A stretch of 64,000 nucleotides of DNA from Thalassobaculaceae bacterium (GTDB lineage Bacteria > Pseudomonadota > Alphaproteobacteria > Thalassobaculales > Thalassobaculaceae), in NCBI GenBank assembly GCA_029212785.1, contig JARGOG010000009.1, forward strand, positions 1-64,000. The letters are read 5' to 3'. A program made the position numbers and the translations under genes. How positions within the stretch are numbered: position 1 is the stretch's first letter; each line of letters begins with the position of its first letter. Shown here piece by piece: positions 8,860-17,768 of this stretch. Below the pieces are notes generated by a model. That model was given only the letters and a program-made list of their open reading frames with translations. It ran no database searches and had not been told where the DNA came from.

Positions 8860-10067
8860 AGCTGGCCATCCTTTTCCGCGTGAACATGGCCCGGCAGACG
8901 GTAGGTCGCTCCCTCGTCGGCATAGTGCGACACGTCGAGCATGGTCTGGAACTGGCCGGCCCGGCGTCGGGCGCCGAGGGCCGGGAGCAGGGAGTACAAC
9001 GTGCGCTCCAGGCCATTCTTCAGGCGTAGCGCGGCGAGCGTCCCGGTCGTCCTCATGGGGGGATACTGGAGCCGGTCGGCAAGGTTGTCACCGATCATCG
9101 CCCGGGAGATCCGATAGATCCGCCGGGCCAGTTGCCTGCGGGCGCGCGGTTCGGTGATGCCGGCGACGATCGGCGCCGAGTTGATCAGCCCGTTGGCGAG
9201 GATGATCGATTCAAGCGTCGGTGCCGGTTCGCAGAGAGCGCCGATCTCGTGCAGGTGCAGCGCGTCGGCCTGTGAGCTGGACAGCAGGTCGTCCGGAACC
9301 CCCATGAGGTGTCCGGCATAACGCCAGACCAGCATGAACGACTCGCTCTCTTCGGCGGAAAGCGTGACCCCCAGCATACCGGCGCGTTTCAACAGCAGGC
9401 CGGAGAACGCGGCGGTGGCGAATGCCATGTGCGCGGAACTCAGGGGCGTGCCCCAGAGTGTCTCGTCCCATTCCTCGGACGTCGCGAGCAGTTGGCGGAT
9501 CCGTGCGTGAACCAGACGGATGCGCACCGACAGTTTCCAGCCGTCGCCATGGCGGTCGAGCCCGCCCGGCAGGAAGATCTCCACGAGCTGGCGGTTGTTC
9601 TGCTTCAGCCGGCGCACGCCCTGGTCGACTAGGCGGCCGGTAATGCTGAAGGACTGACTGATCAGGGTGGAGAAACCCTCGATCAGGACGGCCGCGACGA
9701 AGGCGCCGACGAACATCTCCGAGTTGCGGTGGAACGCCCGACAGCCGGGCAAGGCCTGAGCGGCGTCGAACCAGGACGGAACCCGTTCGATATCGGCGAA
9801 GAAGGCCCGAACCACGTCCGGCGCGCCGTGCAGCCCGGACGGGCCTCTGTCCATGCCCTGGCGGATCCAGATCTGACTTTCCGCCGACTCGTGGCGAGCC
9901 AACTCGGCGATGACGGCATCGGCCTGCGGGTCGCCGATACGGGCCGCCGTGACATACCGATCGGCCATGTCGCGGTCGACGCGCGCGGCCTTGGCGTAGC
10001 CGGTACGGTAGGCGCTGGGCATGTCAGGCACAGCCTGGAGAGGCTCGGCCGCGGGGGATGAGGACAT
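8856..10067 (-). CDS. MpaB/Lcp-family (DUF2236) heme oxygenase-like protein
   Basis: A 403-residue protein of the oxygenase-MpaB / latex-clearing-protein family. The conserved region includes HRNSEMFVGAF near residue 112, WKLSVRIRLVHARIRQLL near 187 and ESFMLVWRYAGHLMGV. Members use a b-type heme; characterised ones cleave polyisoprene (Lcp) or a farnesyl side chain (fungal MpaB). No export signal is visible, unlike secreted Lcp. First gene of a three-gene overlapping set upstream of hpnCDE, so an isoprenoid substrate is a reasonable guess but unproven. Confidence 0.82.
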   Translation of the reverse strand: MSSSPAAEPLQAVPDMPSAYRTGYAKAARVDRDMADRYVTAARIGDPQADAVIAELARHESAESQIWIRQGMDRGPSGLHGAPDVVRAFFADIERVPSWFDAAQALPGCRAFHRNSEMFVGAFVAAVLIEGFSTLISQSFSITGRLVDQGVRRLKQNNRQLVEIFLPGGLDRHGDGWKLSVRIRLVHARIRQLLATSEEWDETLWGTPLSSAHMAFATAAFSGLLLKRAGMLGVTLSAEESESFMLVWRYAGHLMGVPDDLLSSSQADALHLHEIGALCEPAPTLESIILANGLINSAPIVAGITEPRARRQLARRIYRISRAMIGDNLADRLQYPPMRTTGTLAALRLKNGLERTLYSLLPALGARRRAGQFQTMLDVSHYADEGATYRLPGHVHAEKDGQL

Positions 10068-10214
10068 ACGCGAGCAACGTCATGGTGTCGGGAGGACGCG
10101 AGACCCGCCAACAATCGCACATTTGTCCGGGTCGTCGAACCGCCTTCGCGGCGCGGCCAAGTCGAGAATGTCCCATCTTGCGGGAGGTGCCGAACAACCT
10201 GCTATTCTAAGGCC

Positions 10215-11138
10215 ATGACCAGACCCGCCATCACGCTCTTCGAAAACCTGCGGACCATCGGCTACGTTCCCTTCTACCTCGCGATCGAACGCGGTGAGTG
10301 GGAACGTGAAGGCGTGGATGTCTCCGTGACCTTGTCGCCGTCGACCGAGTACACGGCTCAAGCCCTGTTGGACGGTGCGACCGACGTCTCCTGGGGCGGG
10401 CCGATGCGGGTGATGATGCATCACGACGCGGCCCGCAAGCGGGGAGAGGACTGCCCGCTGGTCTGCTTCGCCCAGGTGGTGGCGCGCGACCCCTTCGCCC
10501 TGGTCGGCCGGACGCCGAATCCGACCTTCCGATTCTCCGACCTGAAAGGATTGCGCGTCGGCGTGGCGGTCGAGGTGCCGACTCCGTGGATGACCTTGCA
10601 GGACGACCTGGATCGGGCCGGTGTGGCGGTCGCTGACTGGACGCGTGCACCGGATCGCACGATGGGCGGGAACGTCGAGGCGCTGGGGCGCGGCGAGGTC
10701 GATGTGATCCAGGTGTTCGAGCCCTATGCCGATCTGGCGGTGACGGCGCAGGGCGGTCATGTCTGGCACCGTTTCGCCACCCGTGGCGATGTCGGCTTCA
10801 CGAGCTTCTACACCACGCGGTCCTTCGCCGAGCGCGAGCGCGAGACCTGCCGGGCCCTGGTCCGCGGGATCGCCCGCAGCCTGCGCTATCTCCACGGCGC
10901 CGACCCGCAGGATGTGGCGGCGACGGTCCAGCCGTATTTTCCCGATCTTTCGGCCGAAGCTCTGGCACGGATCATCGCCAGCCTGCGTGGTCTGGGGCTC
11001 TGGGCGCAGACCCCGCATTTTCCGGTCACGGCGTTCGTGCGGCTCAAGGCGGCGTTGCTGACGGGCGGGCTGATCAGCCACGATATCGCCTATGACGACG
11101 CGGTCGACCCGGACCTATCGGACACGCCGGTGCCGTAA
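10215..11138 (+). CDS. NMT1/THI5-like substrate-binding protein without signal peptide
   Basis: A 307-residue periplasmic-binding-protein fold of the SsuA/THI5/NMT1 type: an opening ITLFENLRTIGYVPFYLAIE and the inter-domain LKGLRVGVAVEVPTPW. Such proteins normally deliver sulfonates, pyrimidines or nitrate to ABC importers, but here the mature domain starts at residue 3 with no leader, and no permease or ATPase gene is adjacent. It may be a cytoplasmic enzyme or sensor of the THI5 type. An AAGG precedes the ATG. It is divergent from the MpaB-like gene and convergent with the dioxygenase gene 6 bases away. Confidence 0.8.
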   Translation: MTRPAITLFENLRTIGYVPFYLAIERGEWEREGVDVSVTLSPSTEYTAQALLDGATDVSWGGPMRVMMHHDAARKRGEDCPLVCFAQVVARDPFALVGRTPNPTFRFSDLKGLRVGVAVEVPTPWMTLQDDLDRAGVAVADWTRAPDRTMGGNVEALGRGEVDVIQVFEPYADLAVTAQGGHVWHRFATRGDVGFTSFYTTRSFAERERETCRALVRGIARSLRYLHGADPQDVAATVQPYFPDLSAEALARIIASLRGLGLWAQTPHFPVTAFVRLKAALLTGGLISHDIAYDDAVDPDLSDTPVP

Positions 11139-11144
11139 GACCGG

Positions 11145-12143
11145 TCAGGCGGCCTTGTGGGTGGCGTCGATCTTCTGGCGGATGTGTTCCCCGGCCGTGA
11201 TCGTGGGATAGCGCGGGCTCTCGCCGGGGCCAAGACAACTCGGCACGCAGCGGATTTCGGCGTCGAAGTTCGGGTGGACGAAATAGCCGATCGACAGCCG
11301 GCGGCTTGCCGCGTCGCCGGCCTCGGGCACCACCACCCGGTGCAGGGTCGACACCCATCGGTCGTTGGTCCAGCGCTGCATCATGTCGCCCAGATTGACC
11401 ACCAGTTCGCCGCGCCCTGGCTGCACCGGGGCCCAGCGTCCGTCGCGCAGTCGCGCCTCCAGTCCGCCGCGCCCCTCGGTCATCGCCAGGATCGTCATCG
11501 CGCCGAAATCGGTATGGGCGCCGGCGCGGAGCTGCCCCGGCTCCGGCGGCAGGCCGAGAACCGGATAATGATGCATGCCGAAGACCGAGAAATGCCGGTC
11601 GAGCAGCGGAACGAAGGTCTCTTCCGCGAGATCGAGCGCCACCGCCATGATCCGGCTCAGGTCCCGCGAAAGCCGCTCGAAGCCGCGGTAGAGATCGACC
11701 AGGGCGGCGTCGAACCCGTTCGGGGCCGACGGCATCGTGTTGTCGGCATAGGCGGTCTCGGCGTCGGGCAGATGGGCGTAGTGATCGCGGTGATCGTCGA
11801 TCGGACCGAGATATACCGACTCCCGCAGGTCCGGTGGCGTCTTCTGGCCCATGGTCGAGGCCAGGTTCCGGGTGGCCACCCGGTGGTAGCCGCGCTGGCG
11901 GGCCGTCCCGGTCGGATGGAAGCCGTCCTTCTCCGCCTGCGGAAGGTCGAAGAAGCCGAGCCCGCGCTCGATCGCCTGGTCCAGGGTCGTCTGCGGCAGG
12001 CCATGGCCGGAGATCACCAGGAAGCCGACGGTCTCGCACGCCTGCGCCACCGCCCGCGCGACCGCGGCCTTGCCATCGGCGTCGCCGGCAAGGAACGGTG
12101 AGACGTCGATCGTCGGAATGTCCAATACGCTTGTGCTCGCCAC
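11145..12143 (-). CDS. 2-oxoglutarate/Fe(II) dioxygenase, isopenicillin-N-synthase-like
   Basis: A 332-residue protein with an N-terminal DIOX_N region (IPTIDVSPFLAG, GFLVISGHGLP) and the catalytic core. The iron triad is visible as His210-x-Asp212 (AGAHTDFG) and His268 (STLHRVV), with the 2-oxoglutarate-binding Arg282-x-Ser284. Family members hydroxylate or desaturate small molecules; the substrate is unknown. The GTG at 12143 follows a GAGGAG with 9 bases spacing. The frame stays open far upstream through mtgA, but that part is a shadow. 92 bases separate it from mtgA, so co-transcription is possible. Confidence 0.88.
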   Translation of the reverse strand: MASTSVLDIPTIDVSPFLAGDADGKAAVARAVAQACETVGFLVISGHGLPQTTLDQAIERGLGFFDLPQAEKDGFHPTGTARQRGYHRVATRNLASTMGQKTPPDLRESVYLGPIDDHRDHYAHLPDAETAYADNTMPSAPNGFDAALVDLYRGFERLSRDLSRIMAVALDLAEETFVPLLDRHFSVFGMHHYPVLGLPPEPGQLRAGAHTDFGAMTILAMTEGRGGLEARLRDGRWAPVQPGRGELVVNLGDMMQRWTNDRWVSTLHRVVVPEAGDAASRRLSIGYFVHPNFDAEIRCVPSCLGPGESPRYPTITAGEHIRQKIDATHKAA

Positions 12144-12235
12144 GGCACCTGTCTCCTCGATTGCTGTGGTGTCGAGTCTAGTGGGCCGGAGAAGGATGGG
12201 TCCAGCCGTGTTCAACGCCGGCCATGGCGGGCAGC

Positions 12236-12904
12236 TCAGGAGCCGATACAGAAGAAAAGCTGGGGGAGGCGGCGGACGTCTTGCGCGATCCGACGGCTGC
12301 GCTGGCTCACGCTGGCCGACGGGCGCGCCGGGTCGCGTTCGAGCGGGTTCGGCAGAACCGCCGCCAGCCTGGCCGCCTCGGTCCGGCTCAGCGCGCGGGC
12401 CGACTTGCCGAAATGCCGCTGTGCGGCGGCCTCGATCCCGTAGATTCCGTCGCCCCATTCGACGACGTTGAGATAGAGCTCGACGATCCGGCGTTTCGGT
12501 AGCAGCAGGTCGATCCCGAGGGCCAGCGGGATCTCGACCATCTTGCGCAGGATCGAGCGTGACGGCGGAAGAAAGAGGTTGCGGGCGAGTTGCATGGTGA
12601 TGGTGCTGGCCCCGCGGCTCGGTCGGCCGGTTTCTCGGAACTCCTCCAGGACGAGGGTCATCTGCCGCCAGTCGATTCCGTTGTGGTCGCAGAAGGTCTG
12701 GTCCTCCGAGACGATCACCGCCCGTGCGGCATCGCCGGCGATGTCGGAGAACGCCGCCCAGCGATAGTCGATCTTCGCATCGCGGACGAGCATCAGCGGC
12801 GTGACCGGCGGTGCGACCACCCGATAGGCCAGGATCGCCAGGACCGGGACGGCGATCAGCAGGACGAGGCCCACAATCAACAGCCGCCGGATATGTCGAG
12901 CCAT
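12236..12904 (-). CDS. mtgA: Monofunctional peptidoglycan transglycosylase MtgA
   Basis: A 222-residue GT51 enzyme (an in-frame ATG at 12913 would give 225). One N-terminal membrane helix (LLIVGLVLLIAVPVLAILAY) anchors it in the inner membrane with the catalytic domain outside. The GT51 motifs are in order: IVSEDQTFCDHNGID with the catalytic Glu67, GASTITMQLARNLFL, and ELYLNVVEWGDGIYGIEAA. It polymerises glycan strands from lipid II. Length is normal for MtgA. Confidence 0.93.
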   Translation of the reverse strand: MARHIRRLLIVGLVLLIAVPVLAILAYRVVAPPVTPLMLVRDAKIDYRWAAFSDIAGDAARAVIVSEDQTFCDHNGIDWRQMTLVLEEFRETGRPSRGASTITMQLARNLFLPPSRSILRKMVEIPLALGIDLLLPKRRIVELYLNVVEWGDGIYGIEAAAQRHFGKSARALSRTEAARLAAVLPNPLERDPARPSASVSQRSRRIAQDVRRLPQLFFCIGS

Positions 12905-13108
12905 GATCCACATCCTGTGGCAAAGGGTGGAGAGGCGTACAGCGCGCCGACGGTGGTTCGGCCGGGAGCGCCAGATGTCGGCACCGCGTCTACCGGCCTG
13001 TCATATCAGCGAGTGCCGTCGCGTTGCCACCCGATACGACAATTGTGCCCGCGTCGCCGCCTGCTCGGGCCGGTCGGGCGGCAGCCGTGCGGACGGGGCT
13101 CGCTTCCG

Positions 13109-14188
13109 ATGTCCGATCCAGGCGAGACTGGCTGGATGATCTATGTCCATCCCATCGAACGCGGCGCGCCGGTCCGCGGCTTTCGCACCCGTGCCGACCG
13201 GCCGTTGGGCCTATTGGGCGCCTGTCCCGCATACGCGCCGACCCCTCTGTTGAACAAGCCCGACCTCGCCACCGGGTCTGGGGTCGGCCGGCTCTGGCTC
13301 AAAGACGAGTCCCAACGCATGGGGCTCGGCAGCTTCAAGGCATTGGGTGGCGCCTTCGCCGTCACGCAGATGATCTCCGATGCGGCCGGCGGTGCCGATA
13401 TCCGCGCGCCCGAGGCGCGCCGGGTCGCCGCCGGCATGACCTTCATTACCGCGAGCGCCGGCAATCACGGGCTCTCGGTGGCGGCCGGTGCCCGGCTGTT
13501 CGGCGCGACGTCGGTGATCGTGCTCGGCGCGGACGTTCCGGAGAGTTTCGCCGACCGCATCCGTGCGGTCGGTGGCGACGTGCTGCGCGCCGGCGACACA
13601 TACGAGGAGAGTGTGGCCGCCGCCGGATGCAGGGCGGACAAGGAGGGGTGGCTGCTGCTCGCCGACGGGTCGTGGCCCGGCTACACCGAGCGGCCGGCTC
13701 TGGTGATGGAAGGCTACACCGTCATCGCCGAGGAGTGCCGCCGGTCCTTCGAGGGTACCGGCGAGTGGCCGACCCATGTGGTGTTGCAGGCCGGTGTCGG
13801 TGGTCTGGCGGCGGCGGTGGCGGCGCATATCCGGGACCATTGGTCGGTGCAGCCCGCAATCGTGGTCGCGGAACCGGATCGGGCCACCTGCCTGATGGAC
13901 AGCGTGCGGGCGGGAGGTCTGGTCCGGGCGACGGGCGCGCTTTCCAACATGGGACGACTCGATTGCAAGGACGCGTCGCTGCTGGCCTATGAGAGCCTGC
14001 GCGCGGACGCGGATATCTTCGTCGCCGTCTCGGACCGCGAGGCTACGGCGGCCGCTGACCGGCTGGGGGTGTCCGGTCAGGGAACCACCCCCAGTGGAGC
14101 CGCGGGTTTCGCAGCGCTGCCGCATCTCGACCTGGATGCGACGGATCGCTGTCTGCTCATCCTTTCGGAAGGAGCGGAGGCGCCGTAG
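13109..14188 (+). CDS. dpaL: Diaminopropionate ammonia-lyase
   Basis: A 359-residue PLP enzyme of fold type II. The PLP lysine is Lys77 in GLGSFKALGG, a hallmark of this family; the phosphate loop appears as LQAGVGGLAAAVAAH and the substrate region as ASAGNHGLSVAAGARLFG. It converts 2,3-diaminopropionate to pyruvate and ammonia. The ATG at 13109 (MSDPGETG) gives a family-sized protein; the frame extends upstream without similarity. The neighbouring amidohydrolase and oligopeptide transporter could feed it, but this is inferred from position only. Confidence 0.88.
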   Translation: MSDPGETGWMIYVHPIERGAPVRGFRTRADRPLGLLGACPAYAPTPLLNKPDLATGSGVGRLWLKDESQRMGLGSFKALGGAFAVTQMISDAAGGADIRAPEARRVAAGMTFITASAGNHGLSVAAGARLFGATSVIVLGADVPESFADRIRAVGGDVLRAGDTYEESVAAAGCRADKEGWLLLADGSWPGYTERPALVMEGYTVIAEECRRSFEGTGEWPTHVVLQAGVGGLAAAVAAHIRDHWSVQPAIVVAEPDRATCLMDSVRAGGLVRATGALSNMGRLDCKDASLLAYESLRADADIFVAVSDREATAAADRLGVSGQGTTPSGAAGFAALPHLDLDATDRCLLILSEGAEAP

Positions 14189-14270
14189 CCGCGCCGACAT
14201 CGACACCGTCCAGATAGACCCGCCGGACCAGATCGACGCCGAAACGCAGGGGATTGGCGTAGGTCGCCAT
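14157..14270 (-). other. Possible small ORF or gene remnant between convergent genes
   Basis: A 37-codon frame (MATYANPLRFGVDL then VRRVYLDGVDVG) lies in the gap between dpaL and the CobW gene and overlaps the dpaL 3' end by 32 bases. The frame extends upstream into the CobW gene in a different phase (KIPQMATYANP). Its composition looks protein-like, with a tail resembling the C-terminal strand of some metabolic enzymes, but I do not recognise it. It could be a remnant of a lost gene, or chance. Confidence 0.25.
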
Positions 14271-14329
14271 CTGCGGGATCTTCGGATTATTGCGACCGGG
14301 GTGAGCAGGCTCGGACCGCGCGAGATCCG

Positions 14330-15283
14330 TTATCGCAAGCAGCCGGTCGAACCGCCGCCGCTGCTCCCGGGGACCGCCGTGCAGGCGTCGTCCAGGCGAG
14401 CGGAAACGGCCGCGAGATCCTGCCGGTCGCCGGTTGAAATCAGCACGAGACCCGTGGTGCCGGCGCCAGGTGCGGCAACGATCTCGCAGCGCCGCCCGAC
14501 ACATTGTACCAGCATCGGCTCTCCGGTCGCCCGGTCGATCAGGGTGCCCTTGGCCCGATGAACGGTTTCGGGGAGGGCCGCCAGCACTTGCGTGAGGGTG
14601 TCGCGATCGACCGGCCCGCCCGGCTGCCAGAGAACGGCCGCGTGGTGGGGATGGGAATGGACCGTCACCGCTTCCGGCGGCGGAACGGTGCGGATGGGCC
14701 CGAACACAATCTGCGTGGGCAGGTCGCCGTTCAATGCCGCGACGCGTGTCGCGGCCGGTGCCTGGTCCGCGATCCAGCCGATGGTCCGATCGAGCGCCGC
14801 CTGGTCGACGAGGTCGGTTTTGGTGAGCGCGACGATGTCGGCGCTGGCGAGCTGGCTGCGGACCAGTGTGCCGACGAACTTGTCCCGCGCCCGGTTCTCG
14901 ATGGTCTCGGCATCGGCGGCGACGATGATGGCGTCCAGCGCGAAGCCTGGCCAATAGCCGGCGGTGCGGGCGATGCGGCCCGGCTCGGCGATGCCGCTCG
15001 CCTCGAGCAACACATGGTCCGGCGGCTGCGGCCATTCGGCGATCGCAGTCAGCGCGGCGCCCAAGTCGTCGCCGATGGTGCAGCACACGCAGCCGTTGGT
15101 CAGCTCGATGGTCGTTGCCGTCTCGGCGCCGATCAGGCCGGCATCGACATTGATCGGGCCGAAATCATTGACCAGTACCGCGAGGCGCAACCCGTGCGGC
15201 GCGGCGAGGACATGGTTGAGGATCGTGGTCTTGCCGGCGCCGAGGTAGCCGGAGAGGACGGTGATCGGGATCCGCCGCCTCAT
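14330..15283 (-). CDS. CobW/COG0523-family metal-chaperone GTPase
   Basis: A 317-residue G3E GTPase. The P-loop is SGYLGAGKTT (residues 11-20) and the metal-binding Cys motif is NGCVCC (Cys65, Cys67, Cys68). The switch region LLEASGIAEPG, the guanine-binding TKTD and a C-terminal CobW_C domain with HSHPHH follow. The family inserts metals such as zinc, cobalt or iron into partner enzymes. The start overlaps the amidohydrolase stop as ATGA, which suggests it may load the metal centre of that enzyme. No Zur-like box is seen. Confidence 0.9.
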   Translation of the reverse strand: MRRRIPITVLSGYLGAGKTTILNHVLAAPHGLRLAVLVNDFGPINVDAGLIGAETATTIELTNGCVCCTIGDDLGAALTAIAEWPQPPDHVLLEASGIAEPGRIARTAGYWPGFALDAIIVAADAETIENRARDKFVGTLVRSQLASADIVALTKTDLVDQAALDRTIGWIADQAPAATRVAALNGDLPTQIVFGPIRTVPPPEAVTVHSHPHHAAVLWQPGGPVDRDTLTQVLAALPETVHRAKGTLIDRATGEPMLVQCVGRRCEIVAAPGAGTTGLVLISTGDRQDLAAVSARLDDACTAVPGSSGGGSTGCLR

Positions 15284-16926
15284 GTCGCGATCGGAAACGG
15301 TGTGCCTTCGAACACGGTGCCCCAGATCGGAATATCCCGAAGGTCGACAAGCGGGGTCTCCCAGGGGTCGGCTTCCAGCACGGTGAAATCAGCCATCTTG
15401 CCGGCGCGGATGGAGCCGATCCGGTCCTCCAGGCCGAGGACATAGGCGGCATCGATGGTGATGGCGCGCATGGCTGCGTCCAGCGATACGGTCTCCTCCG
15501 GACAGAGCACGGTGCCGGACTCGGCGATGCGGTTGACCGCGACCCAGGCGGAGTTGAGCGGCATGGCCGGGGCCATGGTGAAGTCGGAATGGACGGCAAA
15601 GGTCACACCCGTGCGCTCCAGCGACCCGAGCCGGGCCATCTGCGAGGCCCGTTCGTAGCCGATGGAGTTGATCCAATAGGCCTCGCCTAGTTCGTGGACG
15701 TAGTAGACATTGGCGGAAACGATGGCGCCGAGGTCGCGCATGCGGCGGACCTGCTCCGGGTTCGACACGCCGAAATGCTCGATGGTGAAGCGGTGGTTGA
15801 AGCGCGGCTTCTCGTCCTGAAGTTTCTGCAGCACGTCGAGCGCCAACTCCACGCCCATGTCGCCGGTGCAGTGGACGTGAAGTTGCTTGCCGGCCATCCA
15901 GAAGGCGCGGGCCAGGGTCTCGAAGGCGGCCGGCTCGGTCAGCCACTCGCCGTGATGCCCGTCGATGAAGCCCGGGTCGCGCATCTGCATGAGTTCGGCG
16001 AAGAAGCCGCCATCGGCGAACAGTTTCACGGCATTGCCGAAGAACAGCCGGTGGGTTCTACGCTCGGCGAACCCCTCGACCCGCTCCAGATCCTTGGCGA
16101 CATCGCCGGACCAGGTGCCGCGCAGGGCGGCTCGCGGGATGATCTTCATGCGGAAGGGAACGTCGTCGCGCTCGAGGCTCCGCACCAGGACGTCCCATTC
16201 GCGCGCATCGTCGGCCAGCGGATAGGCAAGCTCTCCTATGGTGGTGTGGCCGCCGAGATGCACGGTCCGCTTGACCAGTTCCAGCCCCCGGGCGAAGCGC
16301 GCCGGCTCCAGAACGATCCGATTGACCGCCTGCATGGCGACGGCCAGGCCGGTCTCGTAGAAGCGGCCCGAGGGCAGATCGATCTGCGGGTGGCGCTCCA
16401 GGTCGGCGCGGTCGATCCCCATCCAGTCGATGGCCGCGTCATTGGCGATGATCTCGTGAAACGAGCGCTGCCACACGAAGATCGGTCGGGTCGCCGACAC
16501 CCGGTTCAGCGCCTCCCGGTCGACATTGCCGTGCCAGATCCGGTGGAAGCCCCAGGTGATCAGCACTTCCTGCGGGTCGGCGAGACCGGTTTCGATCTCC
16601 GTGAGACGCTCGAGATAGGCCGCATGGGTGCCGACCGCCGGGCAGGTCCGGTCCGGCAGCACCCATTCCATCGCGGTGATGAAATGGCACGGCATCAGGA
16701 TCGCGCCGAGTGTGGGGTGCAGATGCGGGTCGATGAAGCCGGGCATGAGGACGTGCTTCTCGAAGCGCCGGTCGATGATGTGCGGATGGGCGTCGAGCCA
16801 GGGCTTCAGGCTCTCCAGGGTGCCGACCTCGACGATCCGGCCATCGCTCACGGCGACCGCCGTGGCCTGCGGCATGGAGGCGTTCATCGTGTGGATAGTG
16901 CGGGCGACATAGACCGTCAGTTCCAT
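15280..16926 (-). CDS. Amidohydrolase (Amidohydro_3 / YtcJ-like)
   Basis: A 548-residue metal-dependent hydrolase with a TIM-barrel core flanked by a beta-sandwich. Metal ligands visible include His68-x-His70 in PGFIDPHLHPT and later barrel histidines in LHVHCTGDMG and FTIEHFGVS. The C-terminal ADFTVLEADPWETP is typical of the family. Substrates of YtcJ-type enzymes are mostly unknown amides or N-formyl compounds. No signal peptide. It lies 18 bases after the XRE regulator and overlaps the CobW gene, so it forms a three-gene unit. Confidence 0.88.
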   Translation of the reverse strand: MELTVYVARTIHTMNASMPQATAVAVSDGRIVEVGTLESLKPWLDAHPHIIDRRFEKHVLMPGFIDPHLHPTLGAILMPCHFITAMEWVLPDRTCPAVGTHAAYLERLTEIETGLADPQEVLITWGFHRIWHGNVDREALNRVSATRPIFVWQRSFHEIIANDAAIDWMGIDRADLERHPQIDLPSGRFYETGLAVAMQAVNRIVLEPARFARGLELVKRTVHLGGHTTIGELAYPLADDAREWDVLVRSLERDDVPFRMKIIPRAALRGTWSGDVAKDLERVEGFAERRTHRLFFGNAVKLFADGGFFAELMQMRDPGFIDGHHGEWLTEPAAFETLARAFWMAGKQLHVHCTGDMGVELALDVLQKLQDEKPRFNHRFTIEHFGVSNPEQVRRMRDLGAIVSANVYYVHELGEAYWINSIGYERASQMARLGSLERTGVTFAVHSDFTMAPAMPLNSAWVAVNRIAESGTVLCPEETVSLDAAMRAITIDAAYVLGLEDRIGSIRAGKMADFTVLEADPWETPLVDLRDIPIWGTVFEGTPFPIAT

Positions 16927-16944
16927 CGGGGCGTTGCTCCTGGG

Positions 16945-17565
16945 TCAGAAATTGCCGTGGCTGAAGGACCACACGATCACCGCGTCACCCGGTCCGGGGT
17001 TGTGACACCAGTGCCGCCCGTTACCCGTCAGCTGGAAACTGTCCCCGGCCTCGAGAACGATCGGACCATGGTCGTCCACCTTGAGTTCGAGCACGCCGGA
17101 AAGGACCAGTCCGCCTTCATCACCCTTGCGCTGCCGCCCGCCGTCACCGGTGCCGGAACCGGGCGAGAAGGTCGTCAGCACCATTTCCAACTGGCCGGCG
17201 AGGTGAGGCGACAGCAACTGTTCGTGGACGCCCGACTGGCGCAGGTTGATCTCGCGCCGATGCGCTTTGCGCACCACGATCTCGCTCTCGGGACTCTCCT
17301 TCGGATCGGGGGCGGAGAAGAAGTAGCTGATGGACACGTCCAGGGCGCGGGAGATGCTGTCCAGCACGTCCAGCCGGATCCGTCCGCCGCCACGCTCAAG
17401 TTCGCTCAGATGGCCGACGGATCGACCGACGATACGGCCAAGCGCGGACAGCGTGAGCCCGCGCGAGCGCCTGAGATCCCGGATCTGCCTGCCGATCTGC
17501 ACGTTCGGGCGATCGATCTGCGCCGGGGCTGATTTGCGGGGTTTCTTATTGGGGGCAACGGGCAT
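16945..17565 (-). CDS. XRE-family regulator with C-terminal cupin
   Basis: A 206-residue regulator. Residues ~22-80 form the helix-turn-helix (IGRQIRDLRRSRGLTLSALG, then SVGHLSELERGGGRIRLDVL). Residues ~125-200 form a cupin sensor (VLSGVLELKVDD, LEAGDSFQLTGNGRHWCHNP). Members of this class (PuuR/HipB-cupin) control uptake and degradation of small amines or amino acids and bind a ligand in the cupin. It is divergent from the ABC transporter operon and first of the amidohydrolase/CobW unit, so it probably controls both. Confidence 0.9.
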   Translation of the reverse strand: MPVAPNKKPRKSAPAQIDRPNVQIGRQIRDLRRSRGLTLSALGRIVGRSVGHLSELERGGGRIRLDVLDSISRALDVSISYFFSAPDPKESPESEIVVRKAHRREINLRQSGVHEQLLSPHLAGQLEMVLTTFSPGSGTGDGGRQRKGDEGGLVLSGVLELKVDDHGPIVLEAGDSFQLTGNGRHWCHNPGPGDAVIVWSFSHGNF

Positions 17566-17582
17566 CAGAACAGTCTACCGGG

Positions 17583-17621
17583 TTTCATAAATTTGAAAAA
17601 GACATTGCATTTTTTCATATT
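17583..17621 (+). promoter_or_regulatory. Promoter with overlapping operator-like palindrome
   Basis: In the AT-rich gap between the XRE regulator and the ABC operon, TTGAAA (17593-17598) and CATATT (17616-17621) are 17 bases apart, a sigma70-like arrangement reading toward the transporter. The -35 box lies inside an imperfect inverted repeat, TTTCATAAATTTGAAA (17583-17598), and TTTCAT recurs at 17613-17618. A repressor site for the adjacent XRE protein is plausible. Confidence 0.4.
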
Positions 17622-17768
17622 TGCCACAACGCTTGCTCCAACAGCGTGGATTACCGCGACTATGACGTCTCAGGCAAAGCGGTGTCCAAGCGCATTTCGG
17701 GTCGATCGGGGGATCGGCCCGGCACCGGGGTGTCGCCGGGAAAACTGCTTATGAACAGGAGCGAGAGC

